Source: Candidatus Binatota bacterium (GTDB lineage: Bacteria > Desulfobacterota > Binatia > Bin18). Taken from it: a stretch of DNA of 34,785 nt. Position numbers and translations under genes: made by a program. Within the stretch, counting starts at the first letter, position 1. The number at the start of each line of letters is the position of its first letter. Below are positions 23,458 to 31,800 of this stretch, in pieces. Where the stretch lies: assembly GCA_011523265.1 (NCBI GenBank), contig WTHD01000026.1, positions 1 to 34,785 of the forward strand, written 5' to 3'. The notes beneath the pieces are model-generated. The model was not told the DNA's origin and made no database searches. It saw only the letters and a list, made by a program, of their open reading frames with translations.

Positions 23458-24607
23458 GCTGGCACGAAAAATCACAGCGGTTCTGGGAGCACGGCAGCGG
23501 TCCTACCCGGCGGTCGCCTTGGTCGGGCCACGCCAGTGCGGCAAAACAACCCTGGCCCGCTCTCTGGGAGGCCAATACTTCGATCTTGAGCAGGAACCCG
23601 ACCGGCTGCGCCTGGACCTGGGGTGGGAGACCATTGCTGACGGACACGAGCTTGTCATTCTGGACGAAGCCCAGACCTGGCCCGAAGTGTTTCCGCGCCT
23701 GCGCGGGACCATCGACCGCGACCGCAGGCGCAACGGTCGCTTCCTGCTGTTGGGGTCGGTGTCTCCGTCCCTGATGGTCCGGGTGTCCGAGTCACTCGCG
23801 GGACGACTGGCCGTTGTCGAGCTGACCCCCTTGCTCCAGTCCGAGCTTGGAAACGAGAGCCAACGGCTCTGGCTCTGCGGCGGCTATCCTGACGGCGGGG
23901 TTTTAGGCGGCCGCAGGTTTCCCGTCTGGCAACACAACTATCTGGACCTGCTGACCCAGCGCGACCTTCCCAACTGGGGCCTGCCTGCTCATGCCCGGAC
24001 GACACGCCGTCTGCTCCAGATGCTCGCCGCGGTTCACGGGCAGGAATGGAATGCAAGTCAGGTCGGGAAGAGCCTGGCCCTCTCTTACCATACCGTCAAC
24101 AGCTATCTGGACTATCTGGAGGGCGCGTTTCTCGTGCGCCGCCTGCCAGCGTATCAGGCGAACATCCGCAAGCGTCTCGTCAAGCGGCCCAAGGTGTACT
24201 GGCGGGACACCGGGTTGCTGCACGCCCTGTTGAACCTGTATGACCGGGCCGCGCTGCTGAGTCAGCCCTGGGTCGGTGCGAGCTGGGAGGGGTTTGTCAT
24301 CACTCAGGTATTGGCCGCCCTGCAATACACCGACCGGACATTCGACGCGTACTATCTCCGGACGAGCGATCAACGTGAGATTGACCTCCTGGTCCAGGTC
24401 GATTCCGAGCTATGGGCGCTGGAGATCAAGCTCACTACGCACCCTGGTCCAAACGATATGAAACGGCTCAACGCCACTGCGGACCTGATCGGCGCGGACC
24501 GACGCTTCCTGGTCTGTCAGCGCAGCGAGTTCCTCCAGAGCGGCCCCCAAGTCGTCTGCGACCTTGAAGGGCTTATTGCCTGTATCGAAGGGGGCAAGGT
24601 CGTTTAG
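23456..24607 (+). CDS. AAA ATPase with DUF4143 domain
   Basis: A 383-residue protein with a P-loop ATPase N-terminal half: Walker A GPRQCGKTT (Gly24-Thr32), Walker B LVILDEAQ (Asp70, Glu71), GRFLLLGSVS as sensor. A winged-helix-like segment (WNASQVGKSLALSYHTVNSY) follows, and the DUF4143 C-terminal domain ends in REIDLLVQVD and LEIKL, a PD-(D/E)xK-like nuclease arrangement. Such proteins are common but poorly understood in many genomes, often among toxin-antitoxin and defence genes. The start at 23456 fits the family's N-terminus; there is no ribosome site, and the ATG lies in a perfect palindrome, so translation may be leaderless or hairpin-controlled. Confidence 0.9.
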   Translation: MLARKITAVLGARQRSYPAVALVGPRQCGKTTLARSLGGQYFDLEQEPDRLRLDLGWETIADGHELVILDEAQTWPEVFPRLRGTIDRDRRRNGRFLLLGSVSPSLMVRVSESLAGRLAVVELTPLLQSELGNESQRLWLCGGYPDGGVLGGRRFPVWQHNYLDLLTQRDLPNWGLPAHARTTRRLLQMLAAVHGQEWNASQVGKSLALSYHTVNSYLDYLEGAFLVRRLPAYQANIRKRLVKRPKVYWRDTGLLHALLNLYDRAALLSQPWVGASWEGFVITQVLAALQYTDRTFDAYYLRTSDQREIDLLVQVDSELWALEIKLTTHPGPNDMKRLNATADLIGADRRFLVCQRSEFLQSGPQVVCDLEGLIACIEGGKVV

Positions 24608-24619
24608 CGTCAGTCAGGG

Positions 24620-24865
24620 GTGGAAGACGGAACCTATGAAGACGCAAAGAGCCAAGCGATTGAGACTGTTCTTACCTACAATCTGAAGGGGGCAATGAAT
24701 GCGTAGAACCTATCCGAGGCACGGATGGCCGAGCGCATGGCAACCAACCGCTCTCATCTCGACCGGTTACTCGACCCGGAGAACGAAGGCGTGACGCTGC
24801 ATACATTAAAACACACTGCGGCCGCTGTCGGGATGCGTCTTGAGCTTAAACTCCACCAATCCTAG
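24620..24865 (+). pseudogene. XRE-type antitoxin (HigA-like) remnant with in-frame amber stop
   Basis: In one frame the sequence reads VEDGTYEDAKSQAIETVL, then NLKGAMNA, a TAG at 24704-24706, then NLSEARMAERMATNRSHLDR and LLDPENEGVTLHTLKHTAAA to the TAG at 24863-24865. This is the helix-turn-helix of HigA-like antitoxins; the amber codon stands where Gln or Glu is usual. The first 15 or so residues and any toxin gene upstream are missing: the frame begins 12 bp after the ATPase stop. A shortened product from the ATG at 24725 is possible. Its last codon overlaps the stop of the convergent restriction gene. Confidence 0.75.
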
Positions 24866-25821
24866 TTTGTGTCAGAACTCGACGAATCCTGCGGTGGGTC
24901 ACGAAAGACCTCGCGTGTATGCCATTTCACGAACTCGGCTTTCGGTTTGAACTCGCTACTGCGGGGACGTCGGAGCGGCGCATTGTGACAATCCCAGAAC
25001 CACCGCGTCGCATCGCTTTCACCTTGGACTTTGGCCGAAATGAGTACCTTGAATCCCCCAGCGACCGGTGCCAAGCCGAGTGCCCCCCGATCAAGCGTCT
25101 TATGATGAATGCTGCATAGCGCCAACCCGTTCGGAACCTTACTCGGACCACCAGCCGAATGCCATTTGATATGCGCGGCCTCTAATCCGAGGAGTTCGTC
25201 TTCCAGGCGGAGATCGAATCCACACGCGGCGCAACGGCACTCGTACGCGCGGAGGACGGCGTGCCGAAAGTTCCGGTCTCGCGGGCGGGCAGGAGCACGT
25301 GGCACCACCAAACCGTAAGGAAGACCAGGAGGCTCCTGTACCAGAAATTCAGTAGGAAAGCCGGCTGCGGTACGGATGTCATCATGTAACGAGTAGGGAA
25401 AATGTTCGTAGAGGAGCGCTTGAGCGGCCTGCTGTACGAGTTCGGAATCGGAGAGGAGCAGTTCGTAGATTGGTTCGGGAAAACCGCCCGTCACAGAGTG
25501 TTTAATGAGTCCGCTTCGGTGTAAATCTCCTTGTCCCGTGGCGGGCAATGATTCTTTGCCTGGGATTTCCCATAGCCCGTCTTTTGGCAGACGGCTGAAC
25601 GGGTACTCAGGGTGAATTGCCTTGCGGGGCGGTCCAAAGCGCTCCAGCAAATCTGTTAGTGGACGTTCAATGTCCTGTTCGTAGCGGGCCAAGCGCTCTT
25701 CTTTCCGAGCGATCCGGCCAAGCGCGAGCAGAACCAGTAGCGGCTTATGTGGCGCGCGCTGTCCGCGCGTTCGCCAGAATTTTACTTGGCCGAGCTTCTG
25801 AAGAAATTCGTTGCGGTTCAC
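24862..25821 (-). CDS. Phosphorothioate-dependent HNH restriction endonuclease (ScoMcrA-like)
   Basis: A 319-residue type IV restriction enzyme. The N-terminal 160 residues match the sulfur-binding domain: RAPHKPLLVLLALGR (22-36), FGPPRKAIHPEYPF (62-75) and DGLWEI. The C-terminal HNH domain has CAAC (Cys197, Cys200), LGLEAAHIKWH (His217), NGLALCSIHHK (Asn231, Cys236, His240). Family members recognise phosphorothioate DNA and cut nearby, limiting foreign or self DNA with that mark. The start is the GTG at 25821, where the family begins (MNRNEFLQKL); the frame is open further upstream but that part does not fit. No ribosome site stands out. It cannot coexist with active phosphorothioation without harm, so the host probably lacks a working dnd system. 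Confidence 0.88.
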   Translation of the reverse strand: MNRNEFLQKLGQVKFWRTRGQRAPHKPLLVLLALGRIARKEERLARYEQDIERPLTDLLERFGPPRKAIHPEYPFSRLPKDGLWEIPGKESLPATGQGDLHRSGLIKHSVTGGFPEPIYELLLSDSELVQQAAQALLYEHFPYSLHDDIRTAAGFPTEFLVQEPPGLPYGLVVPRAPARPRDRNFRHAVLRAYECRCAACGFDLRLEDELLGLEAAHIKWHSAGGPSKVPNGLALCSIHHKTLDRGALGLAPVAGGFKVLISAKVQGESDATRWFWDCHNAPLRRPRSSEFKPKAEFVKWHTREVFRDPPQDSSSSDTN

Positions 25822-25885
25822 AATTGAAGGTCTATAGCCGAATTGATACCTTGCCGACAGTCTTCCAGCATCCGCATCCGTAGCA

Positions 25886-26005
25886 AGCTCAATCCGTTTC
25901 AGCCTCGGCTTTGACACGACCGACGCAGACCTTGAAGAGGCGGTGCGGCTGATTACGGAGGCGTTGACACGGTTGGCGCGGGCCGGGCGGTGTTCTGGGT
26001 CATAG
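25886..26005 (+). pseudogene. Cysteine-desulfurase C-terminal remnant
   Basis: Thirty-nine codons read SSIRFSLGFDTTDADLEEAV, then RLITEALTRLARA before a TAG at 26003-26005. This is the conserved tail of IscS/DndA-type cysteine desulfurases (pattern SSIRxSLGRxTTEEEID). Nothing upstream continues the protein, as the opposite strand holds the restriction gene. DndA supplies sulfur for phosphorothioation, so the fragment beside a phosphorothioate-dependent nuclease may be the tail of a lost dndA, but an iscS-type gene cannot be excluded. Confidence 0.65.
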
Positions 26006-26009
26006 AGAA

Positions 26010-26062
26010 CCCACCCCGCCGCTGACGCGGCACCCCTCCCAAGAGGGGATGGGAAGGGTGGG
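26010..26062. repeat. Dispersed hairpin repeat
   Basis: CCCACCC (26010-26016) pairs with GGGTGGG (26056-26062) around two hairpins, GCCGCtgacGCGGC and CCCCTCccaaGAGGGG. The same three-stem design recurs at 28998-29039 and partly at 23286-23317. Confidence 0.6.
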
Positions 26063-26072
26063 AGAGATGCTA

Positions 26073-26942
26073 TTACAGGCTGGGAGAGCCGGGGCCGGCG
26101 AATTCGGACGCGGGGTCGCCGGCGATTCGGGCGTGGTACATCACCCGTGCTTCGGTCATGTCCCAGGGGCAGGACTGGTGCAGCAGGCGGCGGTTGTCCC
26201 ATAGCACGGCGTCGCCGACCGTCCACCGGTGATGATAGACACGCGGCGGCTGGCAGGTATGGTCCACTAGCGCCTTGAGCAATTGTTCGGATTCGGCCGT
26301 GTCCATTCCCGGAATGCCGTAGGCATGACGGCCGATCAGTAGCGACTTGCGCCCGGTCTCGGGGTGCGTTTTCACCAGGGGTCTGAGCGGCGGGTCCTTG
26401 ACGTCCAACCCATAGCCGTTATAGTCGCCGCCCTTTTTGGCTGAAAACCCGATTTTTTTCTGTGAATGACGGAGGGAATGGTAGGCCGACAGATCGGCGA
26501 CTTTCTCTTTCATGGCGTTGTCGAGCGCGTCATACCCGGCGCGCAAATCCGCCCAGCCGGTCTCCCCGCGCGCCGCAGGCACAACGTGGGCCGTGAACAC
26601 CGCGCCCTTGGCCTGCACGGGCATATAGGTGCTGTCGCAATGCCAGCCCATATTGCCTTTGAGGACCTGAATCATCTCGTCCGCATCGTCTTCGACGCGA
26701 ATGCTGCCGTCTTTTTTGACGTTGCTGATCGGCACCAGATCAAACTCCAGCTCACCGAAGCGTTTGGCAAATTCGACCTGCTGGTCGTTGGAGAGATGCT
26801 GGTCCGGGAAGATGAGCAGCGCGTACTCCAGCCAGGTGTCGTACAGCCGGCTGAAGGTTGTCTCGTCAATGTCGGCCAGCTTGAGTCCGGTTACGGTCGC
26901 CCCAAAGCTCGCGTCGAGCGGTTTCACATGAAAATCCGTCAT
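26073..26942 (-). CDS. TauD/TfdA-family dioxygenase
   Basis: A 289-residue Fe(II)/2-oxoglutarate-dependent dioxygenase. The iron ligands are His101 and Asp103 in GWHCDSTYM and His255 in RRLLHQSCPWD; the Arg near the C-terminus in EARVMYHARIAG would bind 2-oxoglutarate. PLDASFGATVTGLKL at the start is the usual N-terminus. These enzymes hydroxylate taurine, 2,4-D or other carboxylates or sulfonates; the substrate here is unknown. No genes of taurine transport are nearby. It stands between a dispersed repeat and the double VOC gene and probably is its own transcription unit. Confidence 0.92.
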   Translation of the reverse strand: MTDFHVKPLDASFGATVTGLKLADIDETTFSRLYDTWLEYALLIFPDQHLSNDQQVEFAKRFGELEFDLVPISNVKKDGSIRVEDDADEMIQVLKGNMGWHCDSTYMPVQAKGAVFTAHVVPAARGETGWADLRAGYDALDNAMKEKVADLSAYHSLRHSQKKIGFSAKKGGDYNGYGLDVKDPPLRPLVKTHPETGRKSLLIGRHAYGIPGMDTAESEQLLKALVDHTCQPPRVYHHRWTVGDAVLWDNRRLLHQSCPWDMTEARVMYHARIAGDPASEFAGPGSPSL

Positions 26943-27064
26943 CGGTGTGCGTCCTCCTCGGTTGCCTCAGCATGACGCGCGGAAGGAAAGCTGTCAATCC
27001 TGTATATAATCCGCCCTGATCATTTGGCACTACCGGGCGCTGTCCACCTGCATGCATATGCCGG

Positions 27065-28129
27065 TCAGGAAACGCGCGACCAAATGTCGTCACGGCGATG
27101 CAGCATACTGGTATGACGAGGGCCACGTTCATACACCATAATCCGCATCCCCTGACTCTCGTTCAACGGGAAATAGTGATGCCGATCACCGGACGGCTCG
27201 ACCGTGAGCCCCTTCGCTCCAGGTGCCAATGGAGTCCCATCACCGTTGACCATGGTAATGCCCTTGGCCACCATGTGGTCGTAGAACGCATCGAGGTCGT
27301 CCACTTCGGCGGCCACTTCCAGGGCATAGCCCTCACCTTTTTCTTTGAGAAGATCCAGCACATACCCGGCTGACGTCGGCTGAACCAATTGCACCCAAAC
27401 GCCATTGGCCTCAATAAACGCGCATTGCATATCACCAAGGTTGTGCGCGCCCCCGTCAAGGCCAAATTCAGCGGGATGGCGCTTGAGCCCCATGACTTCG
27501 GTATAGAATGCTGCCGTCTTCGACAGGTCTTCGACAAGAATGCACACGCGATCGATGCGCGGGCTATGCGGCCGGGGTTTTTCATTCACCCACGCCTCGT
27601 CGCGAATGTTTAGGAGGTTGGTCGCATCATCCAGCCGCCGCTCGTAGACCTCAATGGTCGTCCCACAACTGACGTCTGCCGGCCAGTAGGCAATGAGCTG
27701 TCCGGTCTCCGCGGTCGCCGCATCCCCACGTACGCTTTCCTGGATTCTGCCACCATCTTTGAGTGGAGAGCCATCCATGCTGAGCATCTGAATGCCTTTC
27801 GCGTCCATCTCCTCAAGCACTCTTCGATAGTCCGCATCGACCGCTTCAAAATTGACCTCAACAATGGCGCCCTTACCAACCTCTTCCAATATTGCCATGC
27901 CGGGTCCGGGGGATGTTGGTAAAACCAACTCCAACCACAAGCCACCGCCATGAACGAAGGCCGCTTTCATGCCGCCTGTTGTTTCGTCTTCCGCGCTGAC
28001 CTCAACCACCATGGGGTGGCGCTTCCAGCCAACCGTCTCGGTCAGGAACGCAGCCGTTTTATCAATGTCTTCTACCCAGACTGCGAGATGATCGAGTCGT
28101 AATTCTGGCTTTCCCCGCTCGTTCGGCAT
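27065..28129 (-). CDS. Double VOC (glyoxalase/dioxygenase fold) protein
   Basis: A 354-residue protein made of two vicinal-oxygen-chelate units. The first begins RLDHLAVWVEDIDKTAAFLT with VGWKRHP, and the second IDRVCILVEDLSKTAAFYTE with MGLKRHP. Each half has paired beta-alpha-beta modules and ends in a TTIEVYERR or GMRIMVYERG strand carrying Glu, a usual metal ligand. VOC enzymes include methylmalonyl-CoA epimerase, glyoxalase I and extradiol dioxygenases; which applies is open. The start at 28129 is chosen for AGGAGGAGGCT before it; a longer frame to 28174 has no such site. Confidence 0.88.
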   Translation of the reverse strand: MPNERGKPELRLDHLAVWVEDIDKTAAFLTETVGWKRHPMVVEVSAEDETTGGMKAAFVHGGGLWLELVLPTSPGPGMAILEEVGKGAIVEVNFEAVDADYRRVLEEMDAKGIQMLSMDGSPLKDGGRIQESVRGDAATAETGQLIAYWPADVSCGTTIEVYERRLDDATNLLNIRDEAWVNEKPRPHSPRIDRVCILVEDLSKTAAFYTEVMGLKRHPAEFGLDGGAHNLGDMQCAFIEANGVWVQLVQPTSAGYVLDLLKEKGEGYALEVAAEVDDLDAFYDHMVAKGITMVNGDGTPLAPGAKGLTVEPSGDRHHYFPLNESQGMRIMVYERGPRHTSMLHRRDDIWSRVS

Positions 28130-28202
28130 AGCCTCCTCCTGGCACGTGAACAACGCTGCAAAAAAATGAATCAAACCCGATGAGTCGGAAGAAGCTTAAC
28201 AA

Positions 28203-28230
28203 GAAAAAGCCCTTGCAGACACAAGGGCTT
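28203..28230 (-). terminator. Intrinsic terminator after tRNA-Thr
   Basis: AAGCCCTTG (28207-28215) and CAAGGGCTT (28222-28230) form a 9-bp stem with a 6-nt loop. The A-rich run at 28203-28206 and before is the U tract on the minus strand. It lies 7 bp after the tRNA. Confidence 0.85.
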
Positions 28231-28236
28231 GGGCAG

Positions 28237-28309
<73 letters not shown>

Positions 28310-28364
28310 GTAGATTGCGGGGATTCTACCAGTGAGGCGAACCGCGGGGCAAGCCCGATGCGCC

Positions 28365-28976
28365 TCAGTCGAGCTGCCGCAATAACTCGCGCGCGGCCTG
28401 AGTGGGGTCGGGGGCCGCGCTGATGGCCGAAATCATGGCAATGCCGTGGGCGCCGGTCTCCAGGACCTCAGCCACGCACTCGGTCTTGATGCCGCCAATC
28501 GCAAAAACCGGCACTGTACTGTGAGCAACCGCCGTGCGCAGGCGGTCGAGCCCCTGGGGTTTACCGTAGGCAGCCTTTGAGGGGGTGTAATAGACCGGGC
28601 CGAAGAGCATGAAATCGGCCCCCTGAGCCGCGGTGATTTCCTGCCGGGAATGGGTTGAAACGCCGATGAGTTTCCCGGCTCCCAGCAGACGGCGGGCATC
28701 TTGGACCGAAAAAGAGTGCTGTCCAAGATGGACGCCGTCGGCCTCGACCGCCAGGGCCACGTCCAGGCGGTCGTTGACCAGCAGTTGGGCCCGGTAGCGT
28801 GCGGTCAGCGTACGAAGCTGCTCGGCCAGTGCGTACAGCTCGCGGCCTTCAAGGTCCTTTTCCCGGAGTTGAACGGCCCGCACCCCACCGTCGAGAGCGG
28901 CGTGCACGACATCGGTGAGGGGCCGGTCGGCGGTTTGTTTACGGTCGGTGACGAAATACAGGCGGAAGTTGAGCAT
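28365..28976 (-). CDS. thiE: Thiamine-phosphate synthase
   Basis: A 203-residue TIM-barrel enzyme that joins the thiazole and pyrimidine parts into thiamine phosphate. Landmarks are LYFVTDRKQT, RAVQLREKDLEGREL (pyrimidine-diphosphate binding), LLVNDRLDVAL, GVHLGQ, and FMLFGPVYYTPSK near the phosphate site, with FAIGGI later. I chose the ATG at 28976 (MLNFRLYFVTD); the frame is open to 29027 but the extra part comes from a dispersed repeat. It is third in a thiS-thiG-thiE run with thiG 70 bp upstream. No thiC, thiD or thiF is in the window. Confidence 0.93.
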   Translation of the reverse strand: MLNFRLYFVTDRKQTADRPLTDVVHAALDGGVRAVQLREKDLEGRELYALAEQLRTLTARYRAQLLVNDRLDVALAVEADGVHLGQHSFSVQDARRLLGAGKLIGVSTHSRQEITAAQGADFMLFGPVYYTPSKAAYGKPQGLDRLRTAVAHSTVPVFAIGGIKTECVAEVLETGAHGIAMISAISAAPDPTQAARELLRQLD

Positions 28977-28997
28977 CGGTCGGACGGCCTGGGGAAA

Positions 28998-29039
28998 CCC
29001 ACCCCGGCCCTCGGCCACCCCTTCCAAGAGGGGAGGTGG
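28998..29039. repeat. Dispersed hairpin repeat between thiE and thiG
   Basis: CCCACC and GGTGG ends enclose GGCCctcGGCC and CCCCTTccaaGAGGGG, the same design as 26010-26062. Inserted in the spacer of the thi operon, it may affect thiE expression. Confidence 0.55.
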
Positions 29040-29046
29040 CGACTGG

Positions 29047-29829
29047 CTAGGCGATCATTCCGTCGAGCGGGCTGGAGGCGGTGGCGTACAGCTTTTTACC
29101 CATGCGTCCGGCCAGATAGGCTTTGCGCCCGGCTTCCACCCCCTGGCGCATGGCGTCGGCCATCAGAATCGGGTCCTTTGCCGCGGCAATGGCCGTGTTC
29201 ATCAGCACCGCGTCACAGCCCATCTCCAGGGCAACCGCGGCGTCCGAGGCCGTGCCCACCCCGGCGTCAACAATCACCGGCACGCTACTGTGTTCGAGAA
29301 TGATACGGATATTATACGGATTGCGGATGCCGAGCCCGGAGCCGATGGGCGCGGCCAGCGGCATGACCGCTGCGCAGCCCATGTCTTCGAGCTTTTGGCA
29401 GGAGATCGGATCGTCGTGAATATAGGGCAGAACGATAAAACCCTCGTCAACCAGGGTCTTGGCCGCCTCAAGCGTGCCCGGAATGTCGGGGAAGAGGGTC
29501 TTGTCATCGCCGATGACCTCCAGCTTGACCATCTTGCCGACCCCAGCCTCGCGGGCCAGGCGGCAGGTCCGTACCGCGTCCGCGGCGTTATAGCAGCCGG
29601 CGGTGTTGGGCAGGATGGTGTAGCGCTTGGGGTCGATATAGTCGAGCAGATTCTCCTGGTTGGGGTCGGTGATATTCACCCGGCGGACCGCCACCGTCAC
29701 AATCTCGGCCCCCGAGGCCTCGATCGCCTGTTTGGTTTCCGCAAAATCCTTATACTTTCCCGTGCCGACAATCAGCCTGGAATGGTATTCCTTGCCTGCG
29801 AGTACAAAGGGGTCTTTGGGACCTGGCAT
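29047..29829 (-). CDS. thiG: Thiazole synthase
   Basis: A 260-residue TIM-barrel enzyme that makes the thiazole phosphate from 1-deoxyxylulose-5-phosphate, ThiS-thiocarboxylate and dehydroglycine. [12 protein letters not shown] near residue 20, the catalytic Lys102 in [20 protein letters not shown], and [20 protein letters not shown] (phosphate-binding loop) are as in the family. It lies 35 bp after thiS and before thiE on the same strand, so the three are one operon. Typical length and no missing residue. Confidence 0.96.
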   Translation of the reverse strand: MPGPKDPFVLAGKEYHSRLIVGTGKYKDFAETKQAIEASGAEIVTVAVRRVNITDPNQENLLDYIDPKRYTILPNTAGCYNAADAVRTCRLAREAGVGKMVKLEVIGDDKTLFPDIPGTLEAAKTLVDEGFIVLPYIHDDPISCQKLEDMGCAAVMPLAAPIGSGLGIRNPYNIRIILEHSSVPVIVDAGVGTASDAAVALEMGCDAVLMNTAIAAAKDPILMADAMRQGVEAGRKAYLAGRMGKKLYATASSPLDGMIA

Positions 29830-29864
29830 GGCGTCCTCACTGTGTTGATCTGTGTACGCTCTGA

Positions 29865-30068
29865 CTAGCGGCCTCCGCCAACAAAATGGACGATTTCAAC
29901 CTCGTCGTCCTGTTGCAGTCCGCAGTTGGCGTACTCGTCGCGGGGAATAATATCCCGGTTGACTTCAACCGCAATCCGCTTGTTTCCAAGGCCGAGTTCC
30001 TCAACTAAGGCCGCGACCGTGGTGCCCTCTCGGCACTCCCGCACATCGCCGTTGAGCCGCAATGTCAT
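29865..30068 (-). CDS. thiS: Sulfur-carrier protein ThiS
   Basis: A 67-residue ubiquitin-fold protein: [20 protein letters not shown], then [22 protein letters not shown], and [10 protein letters not shown] at the C-terminus. ThiS is adenylated and thiocarboxylated at a C-terminal Gly-Gly, then feeds sulfur to ThiG. Here the chain ends GGGR, so one Arg follows the glycines and would have to be removed or tolerated. The ATG at 30068 gives the family's N-terminus; the open frame to 30170 is not used. Divergent from purH, with a 126-bp gap. I found no TPP riboswitch in it. Confidence 0.92.
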   Translation of the reverse strand: MTLRLNGDVRECREGTTVAALVEELGLGNKRIAVEVNRDIIPRDEYANCGLQQDDEVEIVHFVGGGR

Positions 30069-30194
30069 CGCGGCCCACCATATGCCCACGGGTTTCCCTT
30101 TACAACCCAGGAGGCTTCTGGTATTCCCCTGTCTGCCCATCCAGGCATATCTAGATGGACACCTTTCCAACCCGCTATCACCAAGGAGTACCCC

Positions 30195-31781
30195 ATGGCT
30201 ACCGTCACCCGCGCCCTGATTAGCGTGAGCGACAAACGTGGCGTTGTTGATCTGGCTCGCGGCCTGGCTGCGCTTGGTATTGAAATGCTCTCAACCGGCG
30301 GCACGGCCAAGGCGCTGACCGACGCCGGCCTTACCGTGACCCCGGTCGAAGACTTTACCGGCTTTCCCGAAATGCTCGACGGCCGGGTGAAGACCCTGCA
30401 CCCCCGCATACACGCCGGCATTCTGCACCGCCGGGGCGACCCCAGCCATCTTGAGGCCATGACCCACCACGACCTCAAAGCCATTGATCTGGTGGTGGTC
30501 AACCTCTACCCGTTTGAACAAACCGTGGCCAGGCCGGACTGCGGCTTTGCCGACGCGATCGAGAACATCGATATCGGCGGGCCGTCCCTGCTGCGCGCCT
30601 CGGCCAAGAATCACGCCGACGTTTGTGTCGTGGTGGACCCGGACGATTATCCGGCCGTGCTGGCCGCGCTCACGGCAGACGGCGCCCTGTCTGCCGAGCA
30701 CAAGCTCGCCCTGGCCAAGAAAGCCTTCCGGTTGACCGCCCGCTACGACGGCGCCATTGCCGACTACCTGGGCAGCCTCGACGGAGAGGAACGCCGGCCT
30801 TTTGGCGAAACCCTGCACCTGCAATATGTCAAGGCCCAGGACCTCCGCTATGGAGAAAACCCGCACCAGTCTGCAGCTTTTTACCGCAGCCCGGTCGTCC
30901 GGGAGGCGTGTATCGCCAACGCCAAACAGCTCCAGGGCAAGGCGCTGTCGTATAATAATATTGTGGATGCCAACGCCGCGTTTGCCCTGCTCCAGGAGTT
31001 TGACGAAACGGCCGCGGTGGCCATCAAGCATACCAACCCGTGTGGCGTGGCCACCTCGACGGAGTCTCTGGCCGACGCCTTTCGGAAGACGCGCGCCTGC
31101 GATCCGGTTTCCATTTTTGGCGGGATCGTGGGTTTGAACCGCGAGGTCGATGCGGCGACCGCCCAGGAAATCCTGAACCTGTACGAACAGGGCTTTCTTG
31201 AAATCGTGCTGGCCCCCGGCTATGCGGCCCCGGCCCTGGAGATGCTGGCCTCGTCCAAGCGCCTCCAGAACATCCGGTTGCTGGAAATCCCGGAGATCGT
31301 AGACGCCCAGCCGGCCCGCTACGAGGCCAAGCCGATTACCGGCGGCCTGCTGTATCAGGAGCGCGATACCGGCCAAGTCAATGTACGAGACTGCGAGGTG
31401 GTGACCAAACGGCGGCCGACCGACGCGGAGTACCAGGCCCTGGCCTTTGCCTGGCGGGTGTGCAAGCACGTCAAGTCCAACGCCATTGTGCTCACCTCAA
31501 GCGATCAGGTCGTGGGCGTGGGCGCTGGTCAGATGAGCCGGGTTGACTCGGCCAAGATCGCCGTCTCCCGGGCGCGCGACCTCGGGCTGGAGACCCGCGG
31601 CAGCGTGGTCGGCTCGGATGCGTTTTTTCCCTTTCGCGACGGGCTCGACGTGGTGGCCCAGGCCGGCGCAACCGCCGCGATTCAGCCCGGCGGTAGCCTG
31701 CGGGACAAGGATGTGATTGCCACCGCGGACGAGCACGGCATGGCCATGATTGTCACCGGCATGCGGCATTTTCGGCATTAG
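30195..31781 (+). CDS. purH: Bifunctional AICAR formyltransferase/IMP cyclohydrolase
   Basis: A 528-residue protein that does the last two steps of IMP synthesis. The N-terminal IMP cyclohydrolase half has [30 protein letters not shown] and [15 protein letters not shown]. The C-terminal AICAR transformylase half has [21 protein letters not shown] (Lys278, His279) and the end [18 protein letters not shown]. Length is typical (about 520). AAGGAG precedes the ATG. purD follows 19 bp later, so the two form an operon. Confidence 0.97.
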   Translation: MATVTRALISVSDKRGVVDLARGLAALGIEMLSTGGTAKALTDAGLTVTPVEDFTGFPEMLDGRVKTLHPRIHAGILHRRGDPSHLEAMTHHDLKAIDLVVVNLYPFEQTVARPDCGFADAIENIDIGGPSLLRASAKNHADVCVVVDPDDYPAVLAALTADGALSAEHKLALAKKAFRLTARYDGAIADYLGSLDGEERRPFGETLHLQYVKAQDLRYGENPHQSAAFYRSPVVREACIANAKQLQGKALSYNNIVDANAAFALLQEFDETAAVAIKHTNPCGVATSTESLADAFRKTRACDPVSIFGGIVGLNREVDAATAQEILNLYEQGFLEIVLAPGYAAPALEMLASSKRLQNIRLLEIPEIVDAQPARYEAKPITGGLLYQERDTGQVNVRDCEVVTKRRPTDAEYQALAFAWRVCKHVKSNAIVLTSSDQVVGVGAGQMSRVDSAKIAVSRARDLGLETRGSVVGSDAFFPFRDGLDVVAQAGATAAIQPGGSLRDKDVIATADEHGMAMIVTGMRHFRH

Positions 31782-31800
31782 CCATGATTCGGCGTTAGCA

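Noticed and set aside
30069-30194. TPP riboswitch upstream of thiS
   Set aside because: The conserved CTGAGA and ACCTGA elements are absent on the minus strand.
30291-31469. 392-codon minus-strand frame
   Set aside because: Antisense to purH; no protein-like features beyond high-G+C chance.
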